A DNA stretch of 64,000 nucleotides, taken from contig JAHBVU010000016.1 of NCBI GenBank assembly GCA_019637315.1, positions 1 to 64,000 of the forward strand, given 5' to 3'. Below are positions 32,469 through 40,999 of the stretch, piece by piece. The translations under genes and the position numbers were made by a program. Source of the DNA: Gemmatimonadales bacterium. GTDB lineage: Bacteria > Gemmatimonadota > Gemmatimonadetes > Gemmatimonadales > GWC2-71-9. How positions within the stretch are numbered: position 1 is the first letter of the stretch; every line of letters begins with the position of its first letter. Below the pieces are notes generated by a model. The model saw only the letters and a list, made by a program, of their open reading frames with translations. It ran no database searches and had not been told where the DNA came from.

Positions 32469-34201
32469 GCCGACGTCTCCTTGACCACTTCTTCCAGGGT
32501 CGTCACGCCTCGCTCGATCTTCTTGTAGCCGTCCATCCGCAAGGTCAGCATACCTTCTTTGACGGCCTGATCCCGCAGCTCCGCCACCGATGCGCCACGC
32601 AGCACCATCCGCCGCAGCTCATGACTCATGGTCATGACTTCGTACAGGCCCGCTCGGCCCTTGTAGCCCGTGCCGCCGCAGGCGTCACAACCGGTACCTT
32701 TCTGGAACGCCATGCCACGCACAGCTTCGACATTATCGTTGAGCGCCCGGAGTTCCTCTTCCTTGTACTTCGCTGGCGCCTTGCAATTGGAGCAGATCCG
32801 CCGTACCAGTCGCTGCGCCACGACCAGGTTGACGGCCGCCGCGACGTTGAAGGGCTCGATTCCCATGTCGATCATACGGGTAATCGTGCTCGGCGCATCG
32901 TTGGTATGGAGCGTCGAGAGCACCAGGTGACCTGTCAAGGCAGCCTTGATACCGATGCCGCCCGTCTCGAGATCTCGGATTTCACCGATCATGACGACGT
33001 TGGGATCCTGCCGCAGGAAGGCGCGAAGTGCGGCGGCAAAGGTCAGCCCGATTTCCGGCCGCACCTGCACCTGGTTGATCCCCATCAAATTGTACTCGAC
33101 CGGATCCTCGGCCGTCATGATGTTGGTTTCGATCGTGTTGATCCGCTGCAGCGCCGAGTAGAGCGTCGTCGTCTTGCCCGAGCCGGTCGGGCCGGTGACC
33201 AGCACCATCCCGTACGGATTGAGGATGTTACGCAGCAGGTCCGCTTCCGCCTTGGGTTCGAACCCGAAGGTGCTGAGGTCGAGCGTCAGGTTCCCCTTGT
33301 CGAGGATTCGGAGCACGATCTTCTCTCCGAAGAGACACGGCAGGGTCGAGACGCGGAAGTCGATGACCTTGGGGCCCATCTTGAGCTTGAGCCGACCGTC
33401 CTGCGGAATCCGGCGCTCGGCAATGTTCAGCTGCGAAAGAATCTTGATCCGGGAAATCAGCGCTGCGCGCAGTTTGATCGGCGGCTTCATCACTTCCTGG
33501 AGCACACCGTCAACGCGGTAGCGAACCCGCATTTCGTGTTCGAAACACTCGACATGGATGTCCGAGGCGCCGCGCTTGACCGCGTCGGTCAGGATGCCGT
33601 TGATCAGCTTGACGACCGGCGCGTCATTGATCTGGGCCTGACTGACGTTCTCGTCCTCCTGGTCCTCGACCAGTTCGAGATCATCGGTCAGCCCAAGGCC
33701 CTCCATATCCTTGAGAATTTCCTGCAGCTGGGCCTGCTGCGCACCTTCGCCGACGTCGTAATACTTGTCGATCAGTCCCCGGAGCGTGTACTCGCCGGCC
33801 AGCACGGGGAACAGATCAAATCGGGTAATGAACTTGAGATCCTGCAACAGACCGTGATCGGTCGGGTCGGCCATCGCGACCGTGAGCGTGCGACCCTCCC
33901 GCTTGAGCGGCAGCACGCAGTGCTTCCGAGCCACATCGGTCGGAATCAGTTTGAGAATCTTGGAGTCGACTTCGAACCGGGACAGATCGACGGCAGGCAC
34001 CCGGTGCTGGCGCGCCAGGATCTTGGTTACGTCGACCTCGGACAGGAGACCGAGCTTGACAAGCACATAGCCCAGGCGATGACCGGAACTCTTCTGTTCC
34101 GTCAACGCCTGGCTCAGCTGCTCGCGGGTCAGCAGGTTCTCCGAAAGGAGAATCTCACCCAAACGATCACCGACGCCGGGGGGGGCCGCCACCATTGCCA
34201 T
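32465..34201 (-). CDS. pilB: Pilus assembly ATPase PilB with MshEN domain
   Basis: 578 residues from the ATG at 34201; the frame extends to a TTG at 34249 but conserved sequence starts after the ATG. The N-terminal MshEN domain carries two tandem 24-residue motifs, RLGEILLSENLLTREQLSQA (13-36) and RLGYVLVKLGLLSEVDVTKI (42-65), the pattern known to bind cyclic di-GMP. The ATPase domain has Walker A GPTGSGKTTT, an Asp box MTAEDPVEY and Walker B NVVMIGEIRDLETG. The zinc-binding tetracysteine is CSNC ... CDAC. It powers pilus extension with PilC. First gene of the pilB-T-C set and 118 bases downstream of the ComEA-like gene. Confidence 0.96.
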   Translation of the reverse strand: MAMVAAPPGVGDRLGEILLSENLLTREQLSQALTEQKSSGHRLGYVLVKLGLLSEVDVTKILARQHRVPAVDLSRFEVDSKILKLIPTDVARKHCVLPLKREGRTLTVAMADPTDHGLLQDLKFITRFDLFPVLAGEYTLRGLIDKYYDVGEGAQQAQLQEILKDMEGLGLTDDLELVEDQEDENVSQAQINDAPVVKLINGILTDAVKRGASDIHVECFEHEMRVRYRVDGVLQEVMKPPIKLRAALISRIKILSQLNIAERRIPQDGRLKLKMGPKVIDFRVSTLPCLFGEKIVLRILDKGNLTLDLSTFGFEPKAEADLLRNILNPYGMVLVTGPTGSGKTTTLYSALQRINTIETNIMTAEDPVEYNLMGINQVQVRPEIGLTFAAALRAFLRQDPNVVMIGEIRDLETGGIGIKAALTGHLVLSTLHTNDAPSTITRMIDMGIEPFNVAAAVNLVVAQRLVRRICSNCKAPAKYKEEELRALNDNVEAVRGMAFQKGTGCDACGGTGYKGRAGLYEVMTMSHELRRMVLRGASVAELRDQAVKEGMLTLRMDGYKKIERGVTTLEEVVKETSA

Positions 34202-34319
34202 CGTGCCTTCGGAACCTCTTTCCCGCCCAGGGACCCGTTCAAACTGCAAGATCTTGCATTGACCGACCAGGGGTCAGGCAGCCTTCTACTACGAATCTGG
34301 TGCCAGTTGAGCTATCGGA

Positions 34320-35030
34320 TCACGGGATCGCAACTTGAGGCGCCATTTGAGTTACCAGCCGCCTGGTGATTCCCGGGACCTTGGCCAGGTCCGCCACCGA
34401 CGCGAATGGCCCGTGCCTTTGGCGATATGCCACTATGGCTTTTGCACGACTTGGGCCGATCCCCGGGAGGCGTTCCAGCTCCGCCTGGCTGGCCGAGTTG
34501 ACGCGGACCCGCGGCCCGGTCCGGGGCCTCTCACTACCGCCGCGCAACCCCTCAGGACCGGCGACCACGTTCGGTGGCAGCGGCACCGGCGGCGGGATCG
34601 CGACCCCCCGCAGTGCCGGGCGGCGGCCCTGGATCCGAAGAGTATCGCCGAGCGCGAGATGGGGCCCGATGGCCCGGAAGAGGGCCGGCCCGACCCCGGG
34701 AACCGCGTCGACCTCGCCAAGAGAGGCGAAACCGCCAAGACTGTCCCGAATTCTGACCATCCGGCGAGCCAGCCCTGGCCCGACCTTGGGCAGTCTCGTC
34801 AGCTCGGCGACCGTGGCTCGATTGAGATCGATCTGCTCATCCGCCCGAAGCGGGCGCCCGAGCCGCGCCGACGCGGCCCGATGCCCTGCGGGATCCCCAG
34901 GCACTACGCCCGACAGGAGTTGCAACCCGCCCGGGGCATCGGACGAGCCCAGCGCGACGGCGCGGAGCGCGTGGCCAAGCGCGGCAACTGCCAGCAATGA
35001 GGCGATTGCGAGACGTTCTTTGGGCGACAT
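34320..35030 (-). CDS. ComEA-like protein with two helix-hairpin-helix modules
   Basis: 236 residues from the ATG at 35030 (MSPKERLAIASLLAVAALGH), which gives an N-terminal hydrophobic anchor. There are two ComEA-type modules separated by a Pro-rich linker of about 50 residues. The first is IDLNRATVAELTRLPKVGPG with VDAVPGVGPALFRAIGP after it; the second is VRVNSASQAELERLPGIGPS followed by AKVPGITRRLVTQMAP. Most ComEA proteins have one module. ComEA binds incoming DNA in the periplasm during transformation. Its place immediately upstream of pilB-pilT-pilC supports a DNA-uptake role. No ComEC or ComF gene is in the window. No clear ribosome-binding site decides the start. Confidence 0.82.
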   Translation of the reverse strand: MSPKERLAIASLLAVAALGHALRAVALGSSDAPGGLQLLSGVVPGDPAGHRAASARLGRPLRADEQIDLNRATVAELTRLPKVGPGLARRMVRIRDSLGGFASLGEVDAVPGVGPALFRAIGPHLALGDTLRIQGRRPALRGVAIPPPVPLPPNVVAGPEGLRGGSERPRTGPRVRVNSASQAELERLPGIGPSRAKAIVAYRQRHGPFASVADLAKVPGITRRLVTQMAPQVAIP

Positions 35031-35242
35031 CGTGCCAAAATGCGCTTCCACCAGCCCATCAACTCACCCGTTTTACGCAATGAGTTGCCTCGTATTGCGA
35101 TTCGGGTCTGGAGGGGACCGACCTGGAGCAACCCCGACCAAATCTGACGGGTTTCGTCGCAGTTTTTCGTAACGGTCGGCAAGACCGGACGTGGGCTCAC
35201 CCCGCTTCGGTACAGCTCTTCATTTTCGCAGGGAGAACCACG

Positions 35243-37147
35243 ATGAAGCTCTTCCTCAGCCAGCTCAACCGAGCGGCTGGCCAGTTGGCATTGGTCGTTT
35301 TGGCCGCCTGCAGTTCGGGCGACGACACCGGCACCAACCCCCCGGGGCCCAACCCGGCGATTGCGCTCTCGTTGAGCGGGACAAGCGCTACCGTGACGGC
35401 GGGGAGCACTCATGAGGTAACCGCGACGCTGGCGCGCAGCGGCGGCTACTCAGGCACTGTCACGTTCAGCGTCGACGGGGTCCCCGCCGGCGTGAGCGGC
35501 ACCCTGAGCACGCCGTCGACATCCGGAACGACCACGACGGCCACCGTCACCATCGGCGTCGCGGGCACGACGTCACCCGGTACCTACAATCTGACCGTTC
35601 GTGCGATGGGCAGCGGAGTCTCCGATGCCACGGCCTCTTTTGCCCTGACCGTGCAGGCTGCCCCAGCCGGCGGGTTCACGCTCGCGGTCTCGCCGGCGGC
35701 CGTTTCGGTGACCCAGGGAAGCAGCGCAAGCACCGCAGTTGCGATCACCCGTTCCGGCGGCTTCGCAGGCTCAGTGGCGCTGACGGTCACCGGCGCACCG
35801 TCTGGTCTGACAGCTACGCTGAATCCCGCCAGCACAACGGGGTCGTCGAGTACCCTGACGCTCTCCGCGGCAGCGAGCCTCGGCGTCGGCACCCATACGC
35901 TGACGGTCCGCGGCAACGCCAGCGGTCAGGCCGAGCGCACGGCGACCGTTCAGGTCTCGATCAGCGCGGCCAGCGGAAGCAGCGACGAGGTCACGCTCGA
36001 CCTCTCCGCTTGCGGCCTGCGACCGAGCTGGCTTGCCGTGCAGGACGGCACCGGTCCCTGGACGGTGGTGACACCCGCCAGCAACGTCTATCGGTTTACC
36101 ATTGCCTCGGGGCGCGGAGCGCTGGCATTTCCGTTCGCCACCACCTTCAACGTGCACCATCTGTCTCGAGCCGAGCTGCAGCATGCCGACGGGTATTTCT
36201 GCGGAACGGCCGAACAGACCAAGGTCGTCGTCGGGACCGTTGCCGGCCTGGGTAATAACGACTTCGCCCAGATCTGGCTCGGGGGTGGCGCGGGCAATGT
36301 CTCGCACCCCAACACGTCGTTCTCGATCCTCCAGGTCCGCCCGGGCAGCCATGCACTGACCGGCTGGCGTCACAATACGCTCGCCGAGATCCTTGGCACG
36401 CCGGGCAACCCCGACCGCGGCTACGTTCGGCGCGGGCTCGACATTGCCAACAACGCTTCGGTGGGCGTGGTCGACTTCGAAGGCCCCGATTCGTTCACGC
36501 CAGCGAGCGCGACGATCAGCGTGACCGGACAGCGAACCGGATCCACCATGAATCATTCGATGGCGTATTTCACCGGCGCGGCATGCCACATTGCGGCCCT
36601 GTACACCTCGTCGGCCCCGACGACCACGAGCATGACGGCCTTCGGCTTTCCGACCAGCCTGCAGGAGGCCAGTGACTTCCACATGCTGACCGTGACGGAA
36701 CTGCGGGACGCCGGGACCGTGCCAACCGGCTATTCAGGGGGTCGGGTGATTCAGCAAGTCTTTCATCAGCTCACCAACCGGACCGTCGCGCTGCCAGCCC
36801 AGCTGTCACGGCCCACCGTGACGACCCTGACCGGACCCTATCGCCGCTTGCAGGCCGTCATCACGGTGCCCGACGAGTACCAGCGGCTCATCAGCCTCTC
36901 GTATAACCAGACGGGTAGTGCGCGTACCGTCAACCTGACGGCAACACCGGGCTGGTTCGGCAGCGACACGGCAACACTCGCGATGCCGGACCTGAGCGGC
37001 TTGCCCGGCTGGAACCCCGTCTGGGCGCCACCAGCAGAGGCCACGGGTACCTGGGCAGTTCAGGCCACCGGCAACAACCTGACGAGTTCGACCGTGTGCA
37101 TCGAAGGGGCGTACATCATCCAGGCTTCGGAACTGGGGACCTTCTGA
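35243..37147 (+). CDS. Secreted lipoprotein with Ig-like repeats
   Basis: 634 residues with a lipoprotein signal (VVLAAC, acyl-Cys after LVVLAA). Two Ig-like beta-sandwich repeats follow: TVTAGSTHEVTATLARSGGY and SVTQGSSASTAVAITRSGGF each begin a module of about 95 residues. The remaining 380 residues are unlike any domain I can name and contain several Asn/Ser/Thr-rich strands, with cysteines in YFCGTAEQ, AACHIA and TVCIEG. It is preceded by AGGGAGAACC and a 200-base non-coding region. It is probably exposed on the outer membrane surface; function unknown. Followed by a hairpin. Confidence 0.75.
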   Translation: MKLFLSQLNRAAGQLALVVLAACSSGDDTGTNPPGPNPAIALSLSGTSATVTAGSTHEVTATLARSGGYSGTVTFSVDGVPAGVSGTLSTPSTSGTTTTATVTIGVAGTTSPGTYNLTVRAMGSGVSDATASFALTVQAAPAGGFTLAVSPAAVSVTQGSSASTAVAITRSGGFAGSVALTVTGAPSGLTATLNPASTTGSSSTLTLSAAASLGVGTHTLTVRGNASGQAERTATVQVSISAASGSSDEVTLDLSACGLRPSWLAVQDGTGPWTVVTPASNVYRFTIASGRGALAFPFATTFNVHHLSRAELQHADGYFCGTAEQTKVVVGTVAGLGNNDFAQIWLGGGAGNVSHPNTSFSILQVRPGSHALTGWRHNTLAEILGTPGNPDRGYVRRGLDIANNASVGVVDFEGPDSFTPASATISVTGQRTGSTMNHSMAYFTGAACHIAALYTSSAPTTTSMTAFGFPTSLQEASDFHMLTVTELRDAGTVPTGYSGGRVIQQVFHQLTNRTVALPAQLSRPTVTTLTGPYRRLQAVITVPDEYQRLISLSYNQTGSARTVNLTATPGWFGSDTATLAMPDLSGLPGWNPVWAPPAEATGTWAVQATGNNLTSSTVCIEGAYIIQASELGTF

Positions 37148-37154
37148 GGGGCTG

Positions 37155-37185
37155 GGGTGGGAGGCGCTACAAACGGCCCCCACCC
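37155..37185. terminator. Hairpin between convergent lipoprotein genes
   Basis: GGGTGGG (37155-37161) pairs with CCCACCC (37179-37185) across a 17-base loop in the 50-base gap between two convergent genes. No T-tract, so assignment is by position and stem only. Confidence 0.45.
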
Positions 37186-37197
37186 TGCTCTACCCGC

Positions 37198-38118
37198 CTA
37201 CCGAGATGGGCGCGCCTCTCGAATCATCGCCATCATCACATTGCCGACCGCCTCGAGCGTGGCGGCACTCAGCTTGTCGACCGTGTCATCGACCGTATGC
37301 CAGTACGGGAACCCGGTGCCCGCCCCGAAGTCGGCAATCACATCGATGGCGCGGATGCCCACCTGCTGCAGCGGAATATGGTCATCCGTAATGGCCGGCC
37401 CGATCTGGTCGACGAACAGGGCGTCGTATCCCATTCGTTTTGCCATAGCCCAAACCGCGTCGACCAGCGCGGGGGCTGCGGTCACGGAATAGCCCTCTTT
37501 CCGAAAGCGTGAGTTCGCAGCGCCGACCATGTCGAGCAGGATGGCGTACTCCGGTTTCGGGCCGATCTGGTGCTTGGCATAGTAGCGCGACCCGATCAGC
37601 ACATCAGCGTCTTCGCTGAAGTCACCGTAGTCCTCACCGTCAACCATCAGCAAGTCGACTCCGACCTCCGGCGGCCGAGCGGACAGCACATCCGCCATGG
37701 CCAGGAGGACGGCGACCCCCGAGGCCCCGTCATTGGCGCCCGGAACCGGTTGCTTGGCACGGGCCCCCGTGTCCGCATCGGCCACCGGTCGGGTGTCCCA
37801 ATGGGCCAGGAAGAGTATCCGGTGTGCGGCGTCCGGCCGGAACCGTGCGACCAGGTTCCGCATCGGCAGGGAGTCTCCCTGAAGGGTCACATGGGTCCAT
37901 TCCTGCGTGATCACGGTGTCGGCGCGCATCCGCAGCAGACTGTCGAGCCACTGCCCGGTGCGGCGATGACCCTCTGACCCCGGAATACGGGGCCCCATTT
38001 CGACTTGCGCCCTGGCGTAGGCAAGCGCAGCCTGGCCGTCGATCTCGGGTACCGGCGGCTGGCTCGACTGACAGCCAACCACCCCAAGGGCGAGCACCAG
38101 CAGTGCTGAACGTACCAT
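37198..38118 (-). CDS. M28-family lipoprotein, glutaminyl cyclase/aminopeptidase-like
   Basis: 306 residues with lipobox GVVGC. The Zn-peptidase fold of the M28 family is plain: RILFLAHWDTRP, then PGANDGASGVAVLLAMADVL, LLMVDGEDYGD, and DDHIPLQQVGIRAIDVIADF. The C-terminal YWHTVDDTVDKLSA carries the last metal histidine. The combination HWDTRP, GANDGASG and DGEDYG is that of glutaminyl-peptide cyclotransferases rather than classical aminopeptidases. These form N-terminal pyroglutamate on exported proteins. The distinction cannot be proven from sequence alone. Divergent from lptF. Confidence 0.85.
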   Translation of the reverse strand: MVRSALLVLALGVVGCQSSQPPVPEIDGQAALAYARAQVEMGPRIPGSEGHRRTGQWLDSLLRMRADTVITQEWTHVTLQGDSLPMRNLVARFRPDAAHRILFLAHWDTRPVADADTGARAKQPVPGANDGASGVAVLLAMADVLSARPPEVGVDLLMVDGEDYGDFSEDADVLIGSRYYAKHQIGPKPEYAILLDMVGAANSRFRKEGYSVTAAPALVDAVWAMAKRMGYDALFVDQIGPAITDDHIPLQQVGIRAIDVIADFGAGTGFPYWHTVDDTVDKLSAATLEAVGNVMMAMIREARPSR

Positions 38119-38244
38119 CAGATCTCGCGTGCGGTGTGAGGGCAGGACGATACGGACGGTGTCCCCCGTTCGGAAGGGGCAGTGACGGAATCTCAGCCAC
38201 GAAGAGGGCCTCCAACTGCCCAGGTCGATTAGTTTTCAGAGCTT

Positions 38245-39780
38245 ATGCGCCTGCTCCGCGGTCACATCCTCCGTTCGATCATCGGCCCGTTCGTTTTTTC
38301 GCTCGGGGCCTGCACCGGCCTCCTGCTCGTCAACCAGCTTGCCAAGCAGTTCGGGAACCTGGTCGGTAAGGACCTTCCCTGGCAGGTCATCGTCGAAGTC
38401 CTGACACTGAGCATTCCGTTTATCGTCGCGCTGACGCTGCCGATGGCGGTTCTGGTGGCCGTGCTGTACGGCTACAGTCAGCTTGGCGCCGACAACGAGA
38501 TTACTGCCATGCGTGCGAGTGGCCTCAGCGTGATGCAGATGCTCAGACCGGCTCTCGTCGCTGGCATCCTGATGATGCTGATCAGCTTCGTCTTCGTCGA
38601 TCAGGTGCTGCCCCGCACCAATGCGCGGCTCGGTAACCTGCAGACGGACATCGGCCAGAAGAAGCCTGCCTTCCAGATGCGGGAGCAGGCCATCAATCAG
38701 CTGCCGCCGTACTTCGTCCGAGCCGGACGGGTGTATCCGGGCTCCGGTCGCCTGACCGACGTCGAAATCTTCGACTTGAGCCTGGCAACCGGTCGGCGGG
38801 TGGTGTACGCCGACAGCGGCGTGATGGCCTTCGACGAGCGGGGGGTCGACCTCGCCCTGACGCTCTACACCGGGAAGGTGCACGAGTACATCACAGCGGA
38901 GCCCTCCAAGATCCGGATCACCCATTTCGATCGCAACCTGATCCGGGTCAAGAACGTCCAGAACATGTTCGACCGCGACACCGCCAATTTCCATCGTGGC
39001 GACCGCGAGATGACGACCTGCGAGATGATGGACCAGGTCAGCTACGCCGACCGGCGCGCCCTGGTCTCCGACGATCAGCGGTACTCCCTTGCCGTGCATG
39101 ACCTTCGCAACCTGATGCGACTCAAGCTCCCGATCGTGGAGCCGGGGCCGGTCCCCGATGTCGTCCGGCACTGCGGGCGGTGGCGGGTCATCGAGCGCGC
39201 CATTGGGCGCGTCATTCTGCCCCAAGTGGCCACCGCGCAAGAACCAGCTCCGGTGCCCGCAACCACACCGGCAGGTCAGGACACGGCAGCGATCGACTCG
39301 ACCAGCCCGGGTGTGGTGGCCGCTCCGATTCCGGACCAGACGGCGCCGCCCTCCATCAGTACGCTTGGTGAAGTGACCTCGGCCGCCTATGACGGCCGTC
39401 AGGCGCGGGTCACCTCCGCCAAGTTCAAGGTCGAGATCCACAAGAAGTACGCCATCAGTGTTGCCTGCCTGACGTTCGTGCTGATCGGGGTGGCCCTGGC
39501 GCTGCGCTTCCCGCGGGGCGGCATGGGCCTGGTCATCGGCGGCGGGCTCTCGATCTTTGCCGTCTTTTATGTCGGGCTGGTCGGCGGCGAGGCGCTGGCC
39601 GATCGCGGTTACGTCAAGCCAGCACTCGTCATGTGGGCTCCCAATGCCGTTGTCTTGCTGGTCGGCCTGATCGGCCTCTTCCGGGTCAACCGTGAGTTCG
39701 GATCGACCCGCGGTGGAGACTTTGCAGATCTGCTCGATACGTTGACGCGGCCGTTCCGCCGCAAGCCGAAAGCGGCCTGA
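38245..39780 (+). CDS. lptF: LPS export permease LptF with a large periplasmic insertion
   Basis: 511 residues, clearly longer than the usual 350-400. The N-terminal three helices (IIGPFVFSLGACTGLLLVNQLAKQ, VLTLSIPFIVALTLPMAVLVA, ALVAGILMMLISFVFVDQVLP) and the DNEITAMRASG coupling motif are typical. The periplasmic beta-jellyroll runs to about residue 285. Residues 285-390 then form an added low-complexity segment rich in Pro, Ala and Thr (QEPAPVPATTPAGQDTAAI). After it the last three helices resume (YAISVACLTFVLIGVALALR). It transports LPS or another lipid with LptG and LptB from the inner membrane. lptG follows after two bases. Confidence 0.9.
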   Translation: MRLLRGHILRSIIGPFVFSLGACTGLLLVNQLAKQFGNLVGKDLPWQVIVEVLTLSIPFIVALTLPMAVLVAVLYGYSQLGADNEITAMRASGLSVMQMLRPALVAGILMMLISFVFVDQVLPRTNARLGNLQTDIGQKKPAFQMREQAINQLPPYFVRAGRVYPGSGRLTDVEIFDLSLATGRRVVYADSGVMAFDERGVDLALTLYTGKVHEYITAEPSKIRITHFDRNLIRVKNVQNMFDRDTANFHRGDREMTTCEMMDQVSYADRRALVSDDQRYSLAVHDLRNLMRLKLPIVEPGPVPDVVRHCGRWRVIERAIGRVILPQVATAQEPAPVPATTPAGQDTAAIDSTSPGVVAAPIPDQTAPPSISTLGEVTSAAYDGRQARVTSAKFKVEIHKKYAISVACLTFVLIGVALALRFPRGGMGLVIGGGLSIFAVFYVGLVGGEALADRGYVKPALVMWAPNAVVLLVGLIGLFRVNREFGSTRGGDFADLLDTLTRPFRRKPKAA

Positions 39781-39782
39781 CC

Positions 39783-40868
39783 GTGGTCATCATCCGACGT
39801 CTGAGCCGCTACGTCCTCGGCCAATGGCTCAAGATCTTCTTCCTGGCCGGACTCGGTCTGCCGGTCGTGTCGGTCCTGGTCTACCTGACCGAGCGCCTCA
39901 ACCGACTGCTCGACCGCGATCTGAGCGCCGCCGTGATTGCGCAGATCGGGCTGTTCGCGATTCCCGGGAACACCGCCAACATGATTCCGGCGGCAACCCT
40001 GTTCGCCACGGTGTTTACCGTCGGGCCGTTGGCGCGAAATTCAGAGATTACCGCCGCCAAGGCTGGCGGCGTCAGCTTCTATCGTCTGGTGTTTCCGATC
40101 CTGGTCGCAGCAGCGCTCGCGGGCCTGTTCTGTTTCTGGGTTACGGAAATCGCGCCGCAAACCACCGCCAGACAGCTCGAACTCGAGCGGGAGCGCACCA
40201 ACCGAAACCAGACCACGCGGTACGATTTCGTGTACCTCGCGGACAATGGCTGGACCTACTCGATCCGCTATCTCGATACCCAGAACAACGGGATGCAGAC
40301 CCTGCTGCTCGAGCACGCCGGCCGCGCAGAGAACTACCCCAACATTGCCATCACCGCCGACAGCGCCAAATGGGTCGATTCGACCGGTCGCTGGCGCCTC
40401 GAAAGCGGCATGCTCCACATCCTGGGCGACTCGAGCGCCAGGATGACGGCCCAGTTTGCCACCCTGGAGATGGCGACGCTCAACGAGCAGCCAACCTCCC
40501 TGCTGAGCGAGCCCAAGCGCCCAGAGGAGATGACCTATCAGGAGCTGGCGAGCTTCATCACCACGCTTTCGCGCTCCGGCAACGACACCAAGAAACTCGA
40601 AGTCGACCTTGCGGTGAAGCTGGCGCTGCCGGCCGCATGCCTGGTTATCGCGCTGTTCGGTGCGCCACTGGCCATGAGCAACCCACGCGCCGGGGCGGCG
40701 TGGGGCATCGCAGCCAGTCTGGGTACCACAGTGGTCTACCTGCTGCTGATCAACCTCGCCAAGGCCGTTGGGGCCACGGGTGTGATCTCACCCACGCTCT
40801 CTGCCTGGCTGCCCAACGCATTCTTTTTGACACTTGGCCTTTGGCTCTTTGCCAGGGTGCGGACCTGA
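39783..40868 (+). CDS. lptG: LPS export permease LptG
   Basis: 361 residues from a GTG at 39783, two bases after the lptF stop. Six TM helices surround a periplasmic jellyroll of normal length. The N-terminus (IIRRLSRYVLGQWLKIFFLAGLGLPVVSVLVYLTERL) and the coupling sequence GPLARNSEITAAKAGGVSFYRL match YjgP/YjgQ proteins. C-terminal helices include KLALPAACLVIALFGAPLAMSN. It should pair with LptF as the membrane part of the Lpt ABC machine. The LptB ATPase gene is not in the window. Ended by the large palindrome at 40944-40977. Confidence 0.92.
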   Translation: MVIIRRLSRYVLGQWLKIFFLAGLGLPVVSVLVYLTERLNRLLDRDLSAAVIAQIGLFAIPGNTANMIPAATLFATVFTVGPLARNSEITAAKAGGVSFYRLVFPILVAAALAGLFCFWVTEIAPQTTARQLELERERTNRNQTTRYDFVYLADNGWTYSIRYLDTQNNGMQTLLLEHAGRAENYPNIAITADSAKWVDSTGRWRLESGMLHILGDSSARMTAQFATLEMATLNEQPTSLLSEPKRPEEMTYQELASFITTLSRSGNDTKKLEVDLAVKLALPAACLVIALFGAPLAMSNPRAGAAWGIAASLGTTVVYLLLINLAKAVGATGVISPTLSAWLPNAFFLTLGLWLFARVRT

Positions 40869-40943
40869 GCTGCACCGCACTCGTGGTGCGCAGGCAGCAG
40901 TGAACCATTGGGCACCAAGCCCCACATGAACGGTCACAACGAA

Positions 40944-40977
40944 GAGCGGGGGTGGGACAGCTGTCCCACCCCCGCTC
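40944..40977. terminator. Perfect 34-base palindrome, bidirectional terminator
   Basis: Two 17-base arms (from GAGCGGGGGTGGG to CCCACCCCCGCTC) are exactly complementary with no spacer. It lies between the convergent lptG and TonB-dependent receptor genes and is followed by CGCTTT on the plus strand. The position fits a bidirectional transcription terminator. Confidence 0.7.
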
Positions 40978-40999
40978 CGCTTTGCAGTATGTCCGGATC

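Noticed and set aside
32621-34369. 582-codon plus-strand frame opposite pilB
   Set aside because: Antisense to pilB, which is complete, and lacking any recognisable feature.
40944-40977. Attachment site or transposon end
   Set aside because: There is no transposase, integrase or target-site duplication nearby; a terminator between convergent genes explains it better.
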